The notes below the pieces were generated by a model. It saw nothing but the letters and a program-made list of their open reading frames with translations, was not told where the DNA came from and ran no database searches. Both the position numbers and the translations under genes were made by a program. Positions 1 through 5,048 of a stretch of DNA of 6,260 nucleotides are shown here, piece by piece. The stretch's first letter is position 1. Each line of letters opens with the position of its first letter. The stretch covers positions 1 to 6,260 of the forward strand of contig JADFLN010000082.1 in assembly GCA_022564385.1 (NCBI GenBank), read 5' to 3'. Origin of the DNA: Nitrososphaerota archaeon. Lineage in GTDB: Archaea; Thermoproteota; Nitrososphaeria; Nitrososphaerales; Nitrosopumilaceae.

Positions 1-134
1 CGTAATTGAGTGATTCCATGATCTCCTAATTTTTCCCATGTTTCAATCCATTGATACCTAAAATCAATATCAGAAAATGCATTAACTGGAATTAACAAAA
101 CAAATGCTATTGAAATAATTATTACAGGTTTCAT
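1..134 (-). CDS. Secreted protein of unknown function, N-terminal part only
   Basis: The frame starts with ATG at 134-132 and stays open to the window edge, giving 44 residues; the rest lies outside. The N-terminus is a clear signal peptide: M-K-P followed by a hydrophobic run (VIIISIAFVLLIP, residues 4-16) and a likely cleavage zone around VNAFS (17-21). The mature part begins with an acidic and aromatic stretch (DIDFRYQWIETW). The protein is therefore probably exported or anchored at the cell surface; its function cannot be read from this fragment. It begins 1 nt after the stop codon of the HNH gene on the same strand. An AGGT core at 141-138, matching part of the archaeal Shine-Dalgarno GGAGGTG, lies 3 nt before the ATG, as expected for an internal cistron of an operon. 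The start is well supported; the family is not. Confidence 0.7.
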   Translation of the reverse strand, partial: MKPVIIISIAFVLLIPVNAFSDIDFRYQWIETWEKLGDHGITQL

Positions 135-135
135 T

Positions 136-369
136 TTACCTTAATTCGGATTTCGTCTTATCTCGACCTTCTACAAGATTATGATGATCATCACAATAGA
201 TTGCAATGTTCTTGTAACTATTATTTTCAGAATTTCCATCTCTATGATGTAAATTTAATTTTGTATCAAGTGCAGCTCTTCCACATTTTTCACATCTGGC
301 TTTATTAACAGTAAATTGACCAAGATATTTCAAAAGTTCAGTTTGGCTGAAGTCTTTCCCATCTGCCAT
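136..369 (-). CDS. Small HNH-type nuclease-like protein
   Basis: This 77-residue protein carries a compact HNH/zinc-finger (beta-beta-alpha-metal) signature. C26-x2-C29 and C59-x2-H62 look like the two halves of a structural zinc site. The core LHHRDGN (40-46) holds the HH pair typical of the first catalytic strand, NN at 49-50 and N54 are candidates for the middle Asn, and H62-H63 supplies the last His. HNH proteins of this form cut or nick DNA; freestanding versions occur in phage, restriction and intron contexts, but nothing here shows the target. The protein is about the minimal size for the domain, with an N-terminal helix (about 8-20) and a charged tail. A TATA-like CTTAATTC at 398-391, 29 nt before the ATG, suggests a leaderless mRNA. 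The gene probably heads an operon with the secreted protein downstream. The HNH assignment is fairly secure; nuclease activity is inferred. Confidence 0.8.
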   Translation of the reverse strand: MADGKDFSQTELLKYLGQFTVNKARCEKCGRAALDTKLNLHHRDGNSENNSYKNIAIYCDDHHNLVEGRDKTKSELR

Positions 370-390
370 GTATTATCTAGATAAGACTAT

Positions 391-398
391 GAATTAAG
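391..398 (-). promoter_or_regulatory. TATA-like box for the HNH gene
   Basis: CTTAATTC read on the minus strand begins 29 nt before the ATG at 369. This matches the spacing of the other boxes in the window and predicts a leaderless transcript. The match to the archaeal TTTAWA consensus is only moderate. Confidence 0.35.
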
Positions 399-423
399 AA
401 TTTTAGGAATGAATTTTAGGAAT
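398..423. repeat. Perfect 13-bp tandem direct repeat
   Basis: GAATTTTAGGAAT occurs twice head to tail, at 398-410 and 411-423, without mismatch. On the minus strand it lies immediately upstream of the TATA-like box of the HNH gene, where BRE or operator sites would be. The box region itself (ATTCTTAATTC) resembles a degenerate third unit. It could be a simple slippage duplication or a paired binding site. Confidence 0.75.
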
Positions 424-439
424 TCTATCGAGTGTTCCA

Positions 440-447
440 TTAAAAGA
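440..447 (+). promoter_or_regulatory. TATA-like box upstream of possible small ORF
   Basis: TTAAAAGA begins 29 nt before the ATG at 469, the same geometry as the better-supported leaderless promoters here. In DNA this AT-rich, one such match could arise by chance. Confidence 0.3.
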
Positions 448-468
448 AATCACATTCAAGGACATTTT

Positions 469-576
469 ATGCTAAATTTGACAAAAAGACTCCAAGTCAC
501 AACAAAGGGTAAACGAGTTTATCGACAATCAGTAAAAATAGTCCATTTCCATCTAGACTTTCAAAGAAATCTGTAA
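469..576 (+). CDS. Possible 35-residue basic small protein
   Basis: An ATG at 469 opens a 35-codon frame closed by TAA at 574-576. The product is basic (about nine Lys/Arg against one Asp), starts MLNLTKRLQVTTKGKR, and has no cysteines and no membrane segment. I recognise no family. Two things favour a real gene: the TATA-like TTAAAAGA 29 nt upstream, and the lack of any other explanation for this 270-nt gap between divergent genes. Against it: length, AT-rich composition and no visible domain. It could equally be a chance frame, a decayed fragment, or part of a non-coding transcript. Confidence 0.22.
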   Translation: MLNLTKRLQVTTKGKRVYRQSVKIVHFHLDFQRNL

Positions 577-612
577 AAAATCAAACAGGAATTTTAACAT
601 ATAGCGGTCATC

Positions 613-620
613 TTTAAAAA
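613..620 (+). promoter_or_regulatory. Archaeal TATA box for the HD-GNAT-like gene
   Basis: TTTAAAAA is a near-consensus archaeal TATA box. It begins exactly 30 nt before the ATG at 643, so TBP/TFB-directed initiation would fall at or just before that ATG, giving a leaderless mRNA. The spacing decides between the possible starts of the gene: a GTG at 637 would lie upstream of or at the transcription start. Confidence 0.6.
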
Positions 621-642
621 TAAGAATTATGATCGTGTGTTA

Positions 643-1959
643 ATGCAACAATTTGTAAAGACCACCATAATGAGAAAGGAAATTCTTGATTTAATGGTAC
701 TAAATAGATTACAAGATGACTGTTTTACTGAAATGCTAGATTACACCATTGACTTATTTGAAAGTCAGGGTCTAGGAACTAATTACTACGGATATCATAA
801 CATCAATCATGAATTAGAAGTTACATATGTTTCACTTTTAGCTGTAAAACAAAACAAAGTACAATTAACAAATGAAGACATAAAATATCTATACATTGCT
901 GCGCTATTTCACGACTTTGATCCTGAAAAAAGTGTAGACAAGCCACATGAAGAAAGTGTTATAAAATTTATCACGATTGACAAAAAACTTCGTCAGTTAA
1001 TCAACGATGCAAGTATTGATTTAGAGATTATCAAAGTATTGATTTTAAGAACAACGTATCCGTGGAGTGGAGAACTTAGAAAAAATGCAGAAGAACAAAT
1101 TATACAGTGTTTTCAGAATTCAGATTTGACAAGAAACAACAAACAATATCAACAGCACATAATGGAAATAGGTCAATATCTATCAGTTGTAGATAGAATT
1201 AGTGGTTATGCATTAGGTGATTTTACAAAAGCTTTGAAAATGGCAAAAATGAATGCACATGCGCTCGCATGGAAACCATCATTAATTGTTAGAAGTTCGG
1301 TTGCATATTTTGAAGAATTATTAAACAAAGAGCCAGATATGACAAAAGCTATTCTCAAGATTCTTCCAAAAGAGATGCGGAAGAACTTTTTTGATACTGT
1401 ATTGTCATTTATGAGAATTAGGCAGCAGGAAATAACTATTCAAGCAGATTATGCTTATGAAAATCTCAAGTTAGTTCCAACTATAGATTATTTAGAAACA
1501 AGAAAAGATCCAAATTTCATCAAAACATTATATGAAATATTTTTGGAGTTACCAACACCACTACAATTTGAAAAAGAAAACTTTGAAGAATCTGTAAAAG
1601 ATTCACAGACAATCATTAACACACTTAGATTAAATGACAAAAATGGAGAAATCATAGGATTTGTCAAAGGTGGTCCACTTGAGAAATACAAGCTACGTGA
1701 AGAAATTAGAGACGAGAATTATGGTTTAGGAAACACAATATTTCTAGAACCATTAGCATTAAAGATTGGGTATTGGGGATTAAAGGGTGGAAGCGAGATG
1801 CGTCATATGTTTATCTTACAATCTAATGCTATGAAATACAAATATTTAACAAGTTTTGCATTACGTGACGTAATAGAAACAAGAATAAAAAAGGAACAAG
1901 CAGAATTTGTGACACAATTTGATCCTGAAAGATGGGATTACTATAGAATCAAAATTTAG
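643..1959 (+). CDS. HD-domain phosphohydrolase with C-terminal GNAT-like domain
   Basis: The protein has 438 residues from the ATG at 643. The frame is open from a GTG at 637, but the TATA box at 613-620 favours 643. The N-terminal half is an HD-superfamily metal hydrolase in the style of cyclic-nucleotide phosphodiesterases: YHNINH at 51-56, the FHDFDP core with H90-D91, H102 in KPHEES, and a likely last ligand D184 in SVVDR. Such domains hydrolyse phosphate esters or nucleotides; the substrate is unknown. The C-terminal part (about 285-438) has alternating strands and helices with a GFVKGGPLE strand, a LEPLALKIGYWGLKGG segment and a following helix, suggesting an acyltransferase (GNAT-like) fold. 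That second call is tentative, since a classic acetyl-CoA loop is not obvious. No signal peptide is present, so it is cytoplasmic. The FAD enzyme gene begins 9 nt after its stop, implying co-transcription. Confidence 0.75.
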   Translation: MQQFVKTTIMRKEILDLMVLNRLQDDCFTEMLDYTIDLFESQGLGTNYYGYHNINHELEVTYVSLLAVKQNKVQLTNEDIKYLYIAALFHDFDPEKSVDKPHEESVIKFITIDKKLRQLINDASIDLEIIKVLILRTTYPWSGELRKNAEEQIIQCFQNSDLTRNNKQYQQHIMEIGQYLSVVDRISGYALGDFTKALKMAKMNAHALAWKPSLIVRSSVAYFEELLNKEPDMTKAILKILPKEMRKNFFDTVLSFMRIRQQEITIQADYAYENLKLVPTIDYLETRKDPNFIKTLYEIFLELPTPLQFEKENFEESVKDSQTIINTLRLNDKNGEIIGFVKGGPLEKYKLREEIRDENYGLGNTIFLEPLALKIGYWGLKGGSEMRHMFILQSNAMKYKYLTSFALRDVIETRIKKEQAEFVTQFDPERWDYYRIKI

Positions 1960-1968
1960 ATTCACCAC

Positions 1969-3420
1969 ATGAAAAAATTAATTCTAAAAACACTGCAGTC
2001 AGCAATTGAAGGAGAGGTATGGTATCAAAAGGAATTTAGAGAATTTTATTCTGTGGATGCAAGTTCATATCAAATTATTCCAAAGGTAATAGTAGTTGCA
2101 AAAAATGAAAAAGATGTTATCAATACAATAAAAATTGCAAAAAAATTCAAAACATCAGTTACCGTACGTGGTGCAGGAACTAGTCTTGTTGGAAGTGCAT
2201 TAAACAGTGGAATTATACTAGAAATGAAAAATTTTGATTCAATCAGACTCGCCAAAGGTCATGTAACTATAGGACCAGGTACAATCAAGGGTAAACTAGA
2301 CAAAAAACTTGAAGAAAACGAAAAGTTTTTTCCGCCAAATCCATCAATTGGTTCTTTTTGTTCAATTGGAGGAATGTTAGGAAATAATTCTAGTGGAAGT
2401 AGAAGTCTAAAGTACGGGAGTGTAATAGACAATGTGATAGAGATTACATTTATTGACGGAAATGGAAATAAGATTACTCTACCAAAAAATAAAAAAATTT
2501 CAAAAAAAATTCTAGAATTTGCAAAAAAGATTGATGGAGTAAACTTTCCAAATGTTACAAAAAATTCGTCTGGATACAGAATTGATAAAGTAAAATTAAT
2601 TACGGATTCTCACAAAGTACTAATTGGTTCTGAAGGAACACTTGGGATAATTTTGTCAGCAAAATTAATGATTAAAGATAATCCAAAAAAAAGAATTCTA
2701 TTTGTAATAGAATATAAATCAATTAAAGACACAATAAAAAACTGCATTAAAATTAATAAAACAAAACCTTCTGCAATTGAATTTGTAGATAAAACAACAC
2801 TTAATCAAATTAAATTTAAGTTTAATAAAAAAACTAAGTGTTTACTCTTTGTAGAATATGATGAAATGATTAGTTTGAATGAAAAAAAGATAAAATCAAT
2901 CATAACAGGAAAAATTATTAAGAAATTAAATAGAAATTCAGATATTGTAAAATGGTGGAAGTATAGAGATTCATCATTACATTATAGTTTAAAATCAATA
3001 AAAAAAGGAAAAAAAATTCCACATGTCATTGAAGATGCTGCAGTTCCTTTGAAGAATCTTCAAAAATTATTTTCAACTCTAAACAAAATAAACAAAAAAT
3101 ATAAGACAAATTCAATTGTATATGGACATTTAGGAAATGGGAATATTCATGTTCATTTAATTGTAGATAGAAAAAAAATCGCTGTCATCAAAAATATTGC
3201 AACAGAGTATTTTGAGGAAGTGATTAAACTTGAAGGAACCATAACTGCTGAGCATGGTGATGGTCTTGCACGTTCAGAATTTGTCAAAAGGCAATATGGG
3301 ACTAAAAATTATCGAATATTCAAAGAAATTAAAAAATTTTTTGATCCAAAAAATATACTCAATCCAGGCAAAATAATCACAAAGAAAAGTACGATTATAG
3401 AAAACTTAGAAAATTTTTAA
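1969..3420 (+). CDS. GlcD-type FAD-linked oxidase/dehydrogenase
   Basis: This 483-residue protein has the full VAO/PCMH architecture of glycolate oxidase subunit D and D-lactate dehydrogenases, and is close to the usual GlcD length (about 500). The FAD-binding domain (about 35-235) shows RGAGTS (67-72), the PPNPS...SIGGMLGNNSSGS region (122-144) that contacts the flavin, and GSEGTLGII (220-228). The C-terminal oxidase domain (about 240-472) shows EDAAVP (355-360), GHLGNGNIH (387-395), EHGDGLAR (428-435) and the closing NPGKI (465-469). The family oxidises 2-hydroxy acids to 2-oxo acids and passes electrons to quinone, cytochrome or another acceptor; the exact substrate cannot be read here. 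There is no signal peptide or membrane helix, and no adjacent GlcE or GlcF iron-sulfur partner. The protein is very lysine-rich and its codons strongly A-rich. It starts 9 nt after the HD gene without a Shine-Dalgarno, probably in the same operon. Confidence 0.93.
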   Translation: MKKLILKTLQSAIEGEVWYQKEFREFYSVDASSYQIIPKVIVVAKNEKDVINTIKIAKKFKTSVTVRGAGTSLVGSALNSGIILEMKNFDSIRLAKGHVTIGPGTIKGKLDKKLEENEKFFPPNPSIGSFCSIGGMLGNNSSGSRSLKYGSVIDNVIEITFIDGNGNKITLPKNKKISKKILEFAKKIDGVNFPNVTKNSSGYRIDKVKLITDSHKVLIGSEGTLGIILSAKLMIKDNPKKRILFVIEYKSIKDTIKNCIKINKTKPSAIEFVDKTTLNQIKFKFNKKTKCLLFVEYDEMISLNEKKIKSIITGKIIKKLNRNSDIVKWWKYRDSSLHYSLKSIKKGKKIPHVIEDAAVPLKNLQKLFSTLNKINKKYKTNSIVYGHLGNGNIHVHLIVDRKKIAVIKNIATEYFEEVIKLEGTITAEHGDGLARSEFVKRQYGTKNYRIFKEIKKFFDPKNILNPGKIITKKSTIIENLENF

Positions 3421-3449
3421 CCAATTTAGAGTTAAAGTCAAAAATATCA

Positions 3450-3920
3450 ATGCAGAAATGCTTTATTAACAAAAAAATCGTCCTGAATAACGTGTTAAAC
3501 AATGGAATCACCATACTAGTAATTTTACTGATCTTTTCTATTAGTTTAACTTCAGCATTTGCATTAACAGAATTAGAAAGAGCAACAATTAGTGATCCAA
3601 GATTAGAAAATGCGATTGGTAAACATATAGTTGACAATATTAATGTAAATCAGCAGATTCAGATTTCAGCAGACATTACAAATAATCAAGAAAAATCTCA
3701 AAATTTTGTATATGTTGTTCAAATAAAAAACAAAACAAATTTTGTTGTTTCATTGGGATGGATTAGTGGACAGTTAACACCATTTCAAACACTCAGTCCA
3801 TCATTATCATGGTCACCAAATGCATCGGGTGAATTTACTGCAGAAATTTTTGTTTGGGGAGGTTTGATTAATCACAATGCGTTATCAGAATACACCACAT
3901 TACAAATAAGCGTCAGTTAA
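3450..3920 (+). CDS. Small exported protein with Ig-like beta-sandwich domain
   Basis: The protein has 156 residues. The N-terminus is a signal peptide: a basic region (K8-K9), a hydrophobic core (about 19-36) and a plausible AFA cleavage site after residue 38; it could also serve as a membrane anchor. The mature part has a short helical linker and then one beta-rich domain (about 65-156): QQIQISADITN, FVYVVQIKN, VVSLGWISGQL, SPSLSWSPNASGEFTAEIFVW and a closing TTLQISV. This strand pattern is that of an Ig/FN3-like extracellular domain, and the segment LSWSPNASGEFTAEIFVW resembles a module I associate with many thaumarchaeal surface proteins. A role in surface adhesion or structure is inferred only from this. 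It begins 29 nt after the FAD gene; no clear Shine-Dalgarno or consensus TATA box is seen, so read-through from the upstream operon is likely. No cysteine is left after signal cleavage. Confidence 0.8.
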   Translation: MQKCFINKKIVLNNVLNNGITILVILLIFSISLTSAFALTELERATISDPRLENAIGKHIVDNINVNQQIQISADITNNQEKSQNFVYVVQIKNKTNFVVSLGWISGQLTPFQTLSPSLSWSPNASGEFTAEIFVWGGLINHNALSEYTTLQISVS

Positions 3921-3929
3921 AATTTTAAC
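3916..3929. repeat. 14-bp perfect palindrome over a stop codon
   Basis: GTTAAAATTTTAAC is self-complementary across its whole length and includes the TAA stop (3918-3920) of the Ig-like protein gene. With no loop spacing and only A/T in its core, it is more likely a chance palindrome or DNA-level site than an RNA hairpin. T-rich DNA follows (to about 3952), which may end transcription. Confidence 0.45.
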
Positions 3930-4087
3930 AAAACAATTTTGTTTACAAAATACGAATAATATAAGAAATTGTAGTAATTTATTCCTAAATTGATCAAAAA
4001 ATGTCTAAAAGTGAAAAAAATTATCATGTTATACAATAATTCAGATCGCAGATTTACTTCTTTGTGAAAAAAGTTCAACAAGTTCGC
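3930..4087. other. AT-rich intergenic stretch without recognisable genes
   Basis: Between the Ig-like gene and the zinc-ribbon gene I find only short frames (for example 12 codons from 4001), no cloverleaf, no strong hairpin and no repeat. The distal part presumably contains the upstream promoter elements of the zinc-ribbon gene. Confidence 0.5.
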
Positions 4088-4095
4088 CCTAATAG
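4088..4095 (+). promoter_or_regulatory. Weak TATA-like box for the zinc-ribbon gene
   Basis: CCTAATAG starts 28 nt before the ATG at 4116. It matches the TTTAATAG box of the next gene at six of eight positions. There is no Shine-Dalgarno before this gene, so a leaderless message is likely, but the box is weak. Confidence 0.3.
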
Positions 4096-4115
4096 AACCT
4101 AAACTTAGTTCATTT

Positions 4116-4259
4116 ATGACAATAGGATATTGTGTAAAGTGCCGAGATAAACGTGAAATTCAAGGCGCCGGACCATACACCATGAAAAATGGTAAACCTG
4201 CAATTAAGGGCACTTGCCCAACTTGTAGTACTGCCATTTTCAGAATCGGTAAAGGCTAA
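4116..4259 (+). CDS. DUF5679-like zinc-ribbon protein, 47 residues
   Basis: ATG at 4116 and TAA at 4257-4259 give a 47-residue protein. It has two knuckles, C6-V-K-C9 and C34-P-T-C37, separated by a short beta-rich stretch with the MKNGKPAIKGTCPTC segment, and ends FRIGKG. This is a treble-strand zinc ribbon with four Cys ligands, and the YCVKCR...NGKPA.KGTCP.C pattern is what I know as the DUF5679 family, found as single small proteins in archaea and as end domains of larger bacterial proteins. Its molecular role is unknown; nucleic-acid or protein binding is the usual guess for zinc ribbons. The N- and C-termini coincide with the ends of the domain, supporting both start and stop. Its GC content is higher than that of the surrounding intergenic DNA. 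It has a weak TATA-like box upstream and a hairpin with T-rich tail downstream, so it is probably a single-gene transcript. Confidence 0.85.
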   Translation: MTIGYCVKCRDKREIQGAGPYTMKNGKPAIKGTCPTCSTAIFRIGKG

Positions 4260-4261
4260 AA

Positions 4262-4275
4262 TTCTCAGTTGAGAA
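4262..4275 (+). other. Short inverted repeat after the zinc-ribbon gene
   Basis: TTCTCA and TGAGAA flank two bases (GT), beginning 3 nt after the stop codon. As RNA it would fold as a 5-bp stem with a 4-base AGTT loop. No T-run follows directly, so it is not a terminator by itself; it could protect the 3' end or be chance. Confidence 0.3.
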
Positions 4276-4302
4276 GTGTAGTAATACCATTCAATAGTTA
4301 CG

Positions 4303-4353
4303 ACCATTCCATAGTGAATGCATTAGGGATGGTTCTTTTTCTATTTCTTTGAC
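4303..4353 (+). terminator. Candidate terminator: bulged hairpin plus T-rich tail
   Basis: ACCATTCC (4303-4310) pairs with GGATGGT (4327-4333) to give a 7-bp stem with one bulged T and a 16-nt loop. The stem is followed at once by a T-rich stretch, TTCTTTTTCTATTTCTTT, ending near 4351. Archaeal termination depends mainly on the T-rich non-template signal, so the tail is probably the active part. It lies between two small plus-strand genes and supports separate transcription of the second. Confidence 0.45.
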
Positions 4354-4368
4354 TAATTTTATTTTTGA

Positions 4369-4376
4369 TTTAATAG
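4369..4376 (+). promoter_or_regulatory. TATA box for the desulforedoxin-like gene
   Basis: TTTAATAG begins exactly 30 nt before the ATG at 4399, the same distance as the box of the HD gene. This favours leaderless initiation at 4399. If translation began at the second ATG (4408), the leader would be about 9 nt. Confidence 0.5.
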
Positions 4377-4398
4377 TAAGATATCTTTTGCATATGAT

Positions 4399-4527
4399 AT
4401 GGGAAATATGGCAGAGGGACAAGCATATACTTGCTCAGAATGTGGTCTCGAACTTAAAGTTACAAAACCTTGTGATGAAGAAGATTGTGACCTTATTTGT
4501 TGTTCCAAACAAATGAATCAATCATAA
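4399..4527 (+). CDS. Desulforedoxin-like Cys-rich metalloprotein, 42 residues
   Basis: ATG at 4399 to TAA at 4525-4527 gives 42 residues; a second in-frame ATG at 4408 would give 39 and also begins plausibly (MAEGQAYTC). The start at 4399 is chosen because the TATA box lies exactly 30 nt upstream. The protein has C12-x2-C15-G at the front and a C34-C35 pair near the end (LICCSKQM), the pattern of desulforedoxin and of the N-terminal domain of desulfoferrodoxin, where four Cys bind one iron in a rubredoxin-like site. Two additional cysteines, C25 and C30, sit in an acidic insert (PCDEEDCD) and are not part of the classic motif. Rubredoxin-like electron transfer, or zinc storage or structural zinc, are possible. 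It is followed by a convergent gene across a hairpin-containing gap. Family resemblance is good; the bound metal is inferred. Confidence 0.8.
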   Translation: MGNMAEGQAYTCSECGLELKVTKPCDEEDCDLICCSKQMNQS

Positions 4528-4536
4528 CTAAAAAGG

Positions 4537-4570
4537 TATACAATTTATCGTCTACTAACGATACTGTATA
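4537..4570. terminator. Interrupted 12-bp hairpin between convergent genes
   Basis: TATACA (4537-4542) pairs with TGTATA (4565-4570), and inside it TATCGT (4546-4551) pairs with ACGATA (4558-4563) around the 6-nt loop CTACTA. A small internal loop (ATT against C) separates the two 6-bp stems. It begins 10 nt after the stop of the desulforedoxin-like gene and is followed by T-rich DNA (AAATTTATTTTATT from about 4582). It could end the plus-strand transcript or act in both directions. Confidence 0.4.
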
Positions 4571-4626
4571 TTACAAAACCAAATTTATTTTATTCAAAAT
4601 TCTAGTTTAATTTATTTACTACAATC

Positions 4627-4647
4627 AAAAATAAAAAAAAGAGATTA
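4627..4647 (-). terminator. T-rich 3' end signal of the helical-protein gene
   Basis: On the minus strand the sequence reads TAATCTC, eight T, A, five T. Its first TAA is the stop codon of the gene itself (4647-4645). Long non-template T-tracts are the main archaeal termination signal. The same arrangement recurs at the end of the next minus-strand gene (5116-5136). Confidence 0.6.
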
Positions 4648-5019
4648 TTTTAGGCGTTTGTAGAGCTCTCTGAATTCAATTGATATAGTACATGACAGAT
4701 TAAGCATATGAGTAAGTTGATTCATTGTTGTCTTGTCATGTGCCAACTGTCTTAATAGTGTCAAAGCTTTTTGTGGGGATTTTACTGTAAGATTACTTTT
4801 GCCAGTCCATGTCTTAAAGGCCTCCTCAACATCCATACAAAAATTCAAAACAAACTCTTTCCAGTGTGGCATTGATTGTAATGCTTTTTCAGTAAGAAGT
4901 ACCAGCGACAATTCACGAAACTCAATTACTCTATCTACATACAACATGTCAAGAGCTTTTTGGATTTTTTCTGATTCATACTCATCGGTATTTAGCATAT
5001 ACATTCCAGCAATACTCAT
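4645..5019 (-). CDS. Helical protein of unknown function
   Basis: The chosen ATG at 5019 gives 124 residues (MSIAGMYMLNTDEYES...). The frame is open up to an ATG at 5052, but that would add 11 hydrophobic residues overlapping the TATA-like box at 5041-5048; the box lies 29 nt before 5019 and supports a leaderless start there. I recognise no family. The protein looks almost wholly alpha-helical and cytoplasmic, with helices about 14-28, 30-50, 52-70, 80-95 and 97-123, and cysteines C61 and C110 without a metal motif. The hexapeptide IEFREL occurs twice, at 32-37 and 114-119. It lies between a convergent small metalloprotein gene and the co-directed secreted-protein gene 122 nt upstream, but its own promoter and the upstream T-tract suggest a separate transcript. 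An overlapping plus-strand frame (4733-5026) lacks any such support. Confidence 0.65.
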   Translation of the reverse strand: MSIAGMYMLNTDEYESEKIQKALDMLYVDRVIEFRELSLVLLTEKALQSMPHWKEFVLNFCMDVEEAFKTWTGKSNLTVKSPQKALTLLRQLAHDKTTMNQLTHMLNLSCTISIEFRELYKRLK

Positions 5020-5040
5020 AAAATAATATACACATAACCA

Positions 5041-5048
5041 AAGATAAA
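5041..5048 (-). promoter_or_regulatory. TATA-like box for the helical-protein gene
   Basis: TTTATCTT, read on the minus strand from 5048, begins 29 nt before the ATG at 5019. The sequence and spacing match archaeal promoters of leaderless genes and argue against the longer start at 5052. Confidence 0.45.

Larger units (their letters stand above)
370..636. other. Divergent intergenic region
   Basis: This 267-nt gap separates the minus-strand HNH operon from the plus-strand HD gene, so it must hold both promoters. It contains the 13-bp tandem repeat, the candidate HNH box, the possible small ORF with its own box, and the strong box at 613-620. I see no tRNA fold, no insertion-sequence end and no long inverted repeat. 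Confidence 0.6.

Noticed and set aside
136..576. Toxin-antitoxin pair formed by the HNH gene and the small ORF at 469
   Set aside because: The two are divergent, not overlapping, and the small ORF is itself unproven; no antitoxin-like DNA-binding motif is visible.
637..642. GTG at 637 as start of the HD gene
   Set aside because: The TATA box at 613-620 is only 24 nt away from it, while it is 30 nt from the ATG at 643.
1488..1691. Open frame of 67 codons on the minus strand
   Set aside because: It lies wholly inside the HD-fusion gene, has a low-complexity Ser/Phe-rich product and no promoter or domain.
2070..2255. Open frame of 61 codons on the minus strand
   Set aside because: It is antisense to the conserved FAD-binding domain of the GlcD-type gene and shows no family features.
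3395..3637. Open frame of 80 codons on the minus strand
   Set aside because: It spans the end of the FAD gene, the gap and the signal peptide of the Ig-like gene. Its hydrophobic segments are the reverse reading of AT-rich coding DNA.
4110..4307. Open frame of 65 codons on the minus strand
   Set aside because: It is antisense to the zinc-ribbon gene, whose two CxxC knuckles on the plus strand are far better evidence.
4733..5026. Open frame of 97 codons on the plus strand
   Set aside because: It overlaps the helical protein on the other strand, which has a box at the right distance and a T-rich end. The plus product is Ser/Cys-rich without a coherent motif.
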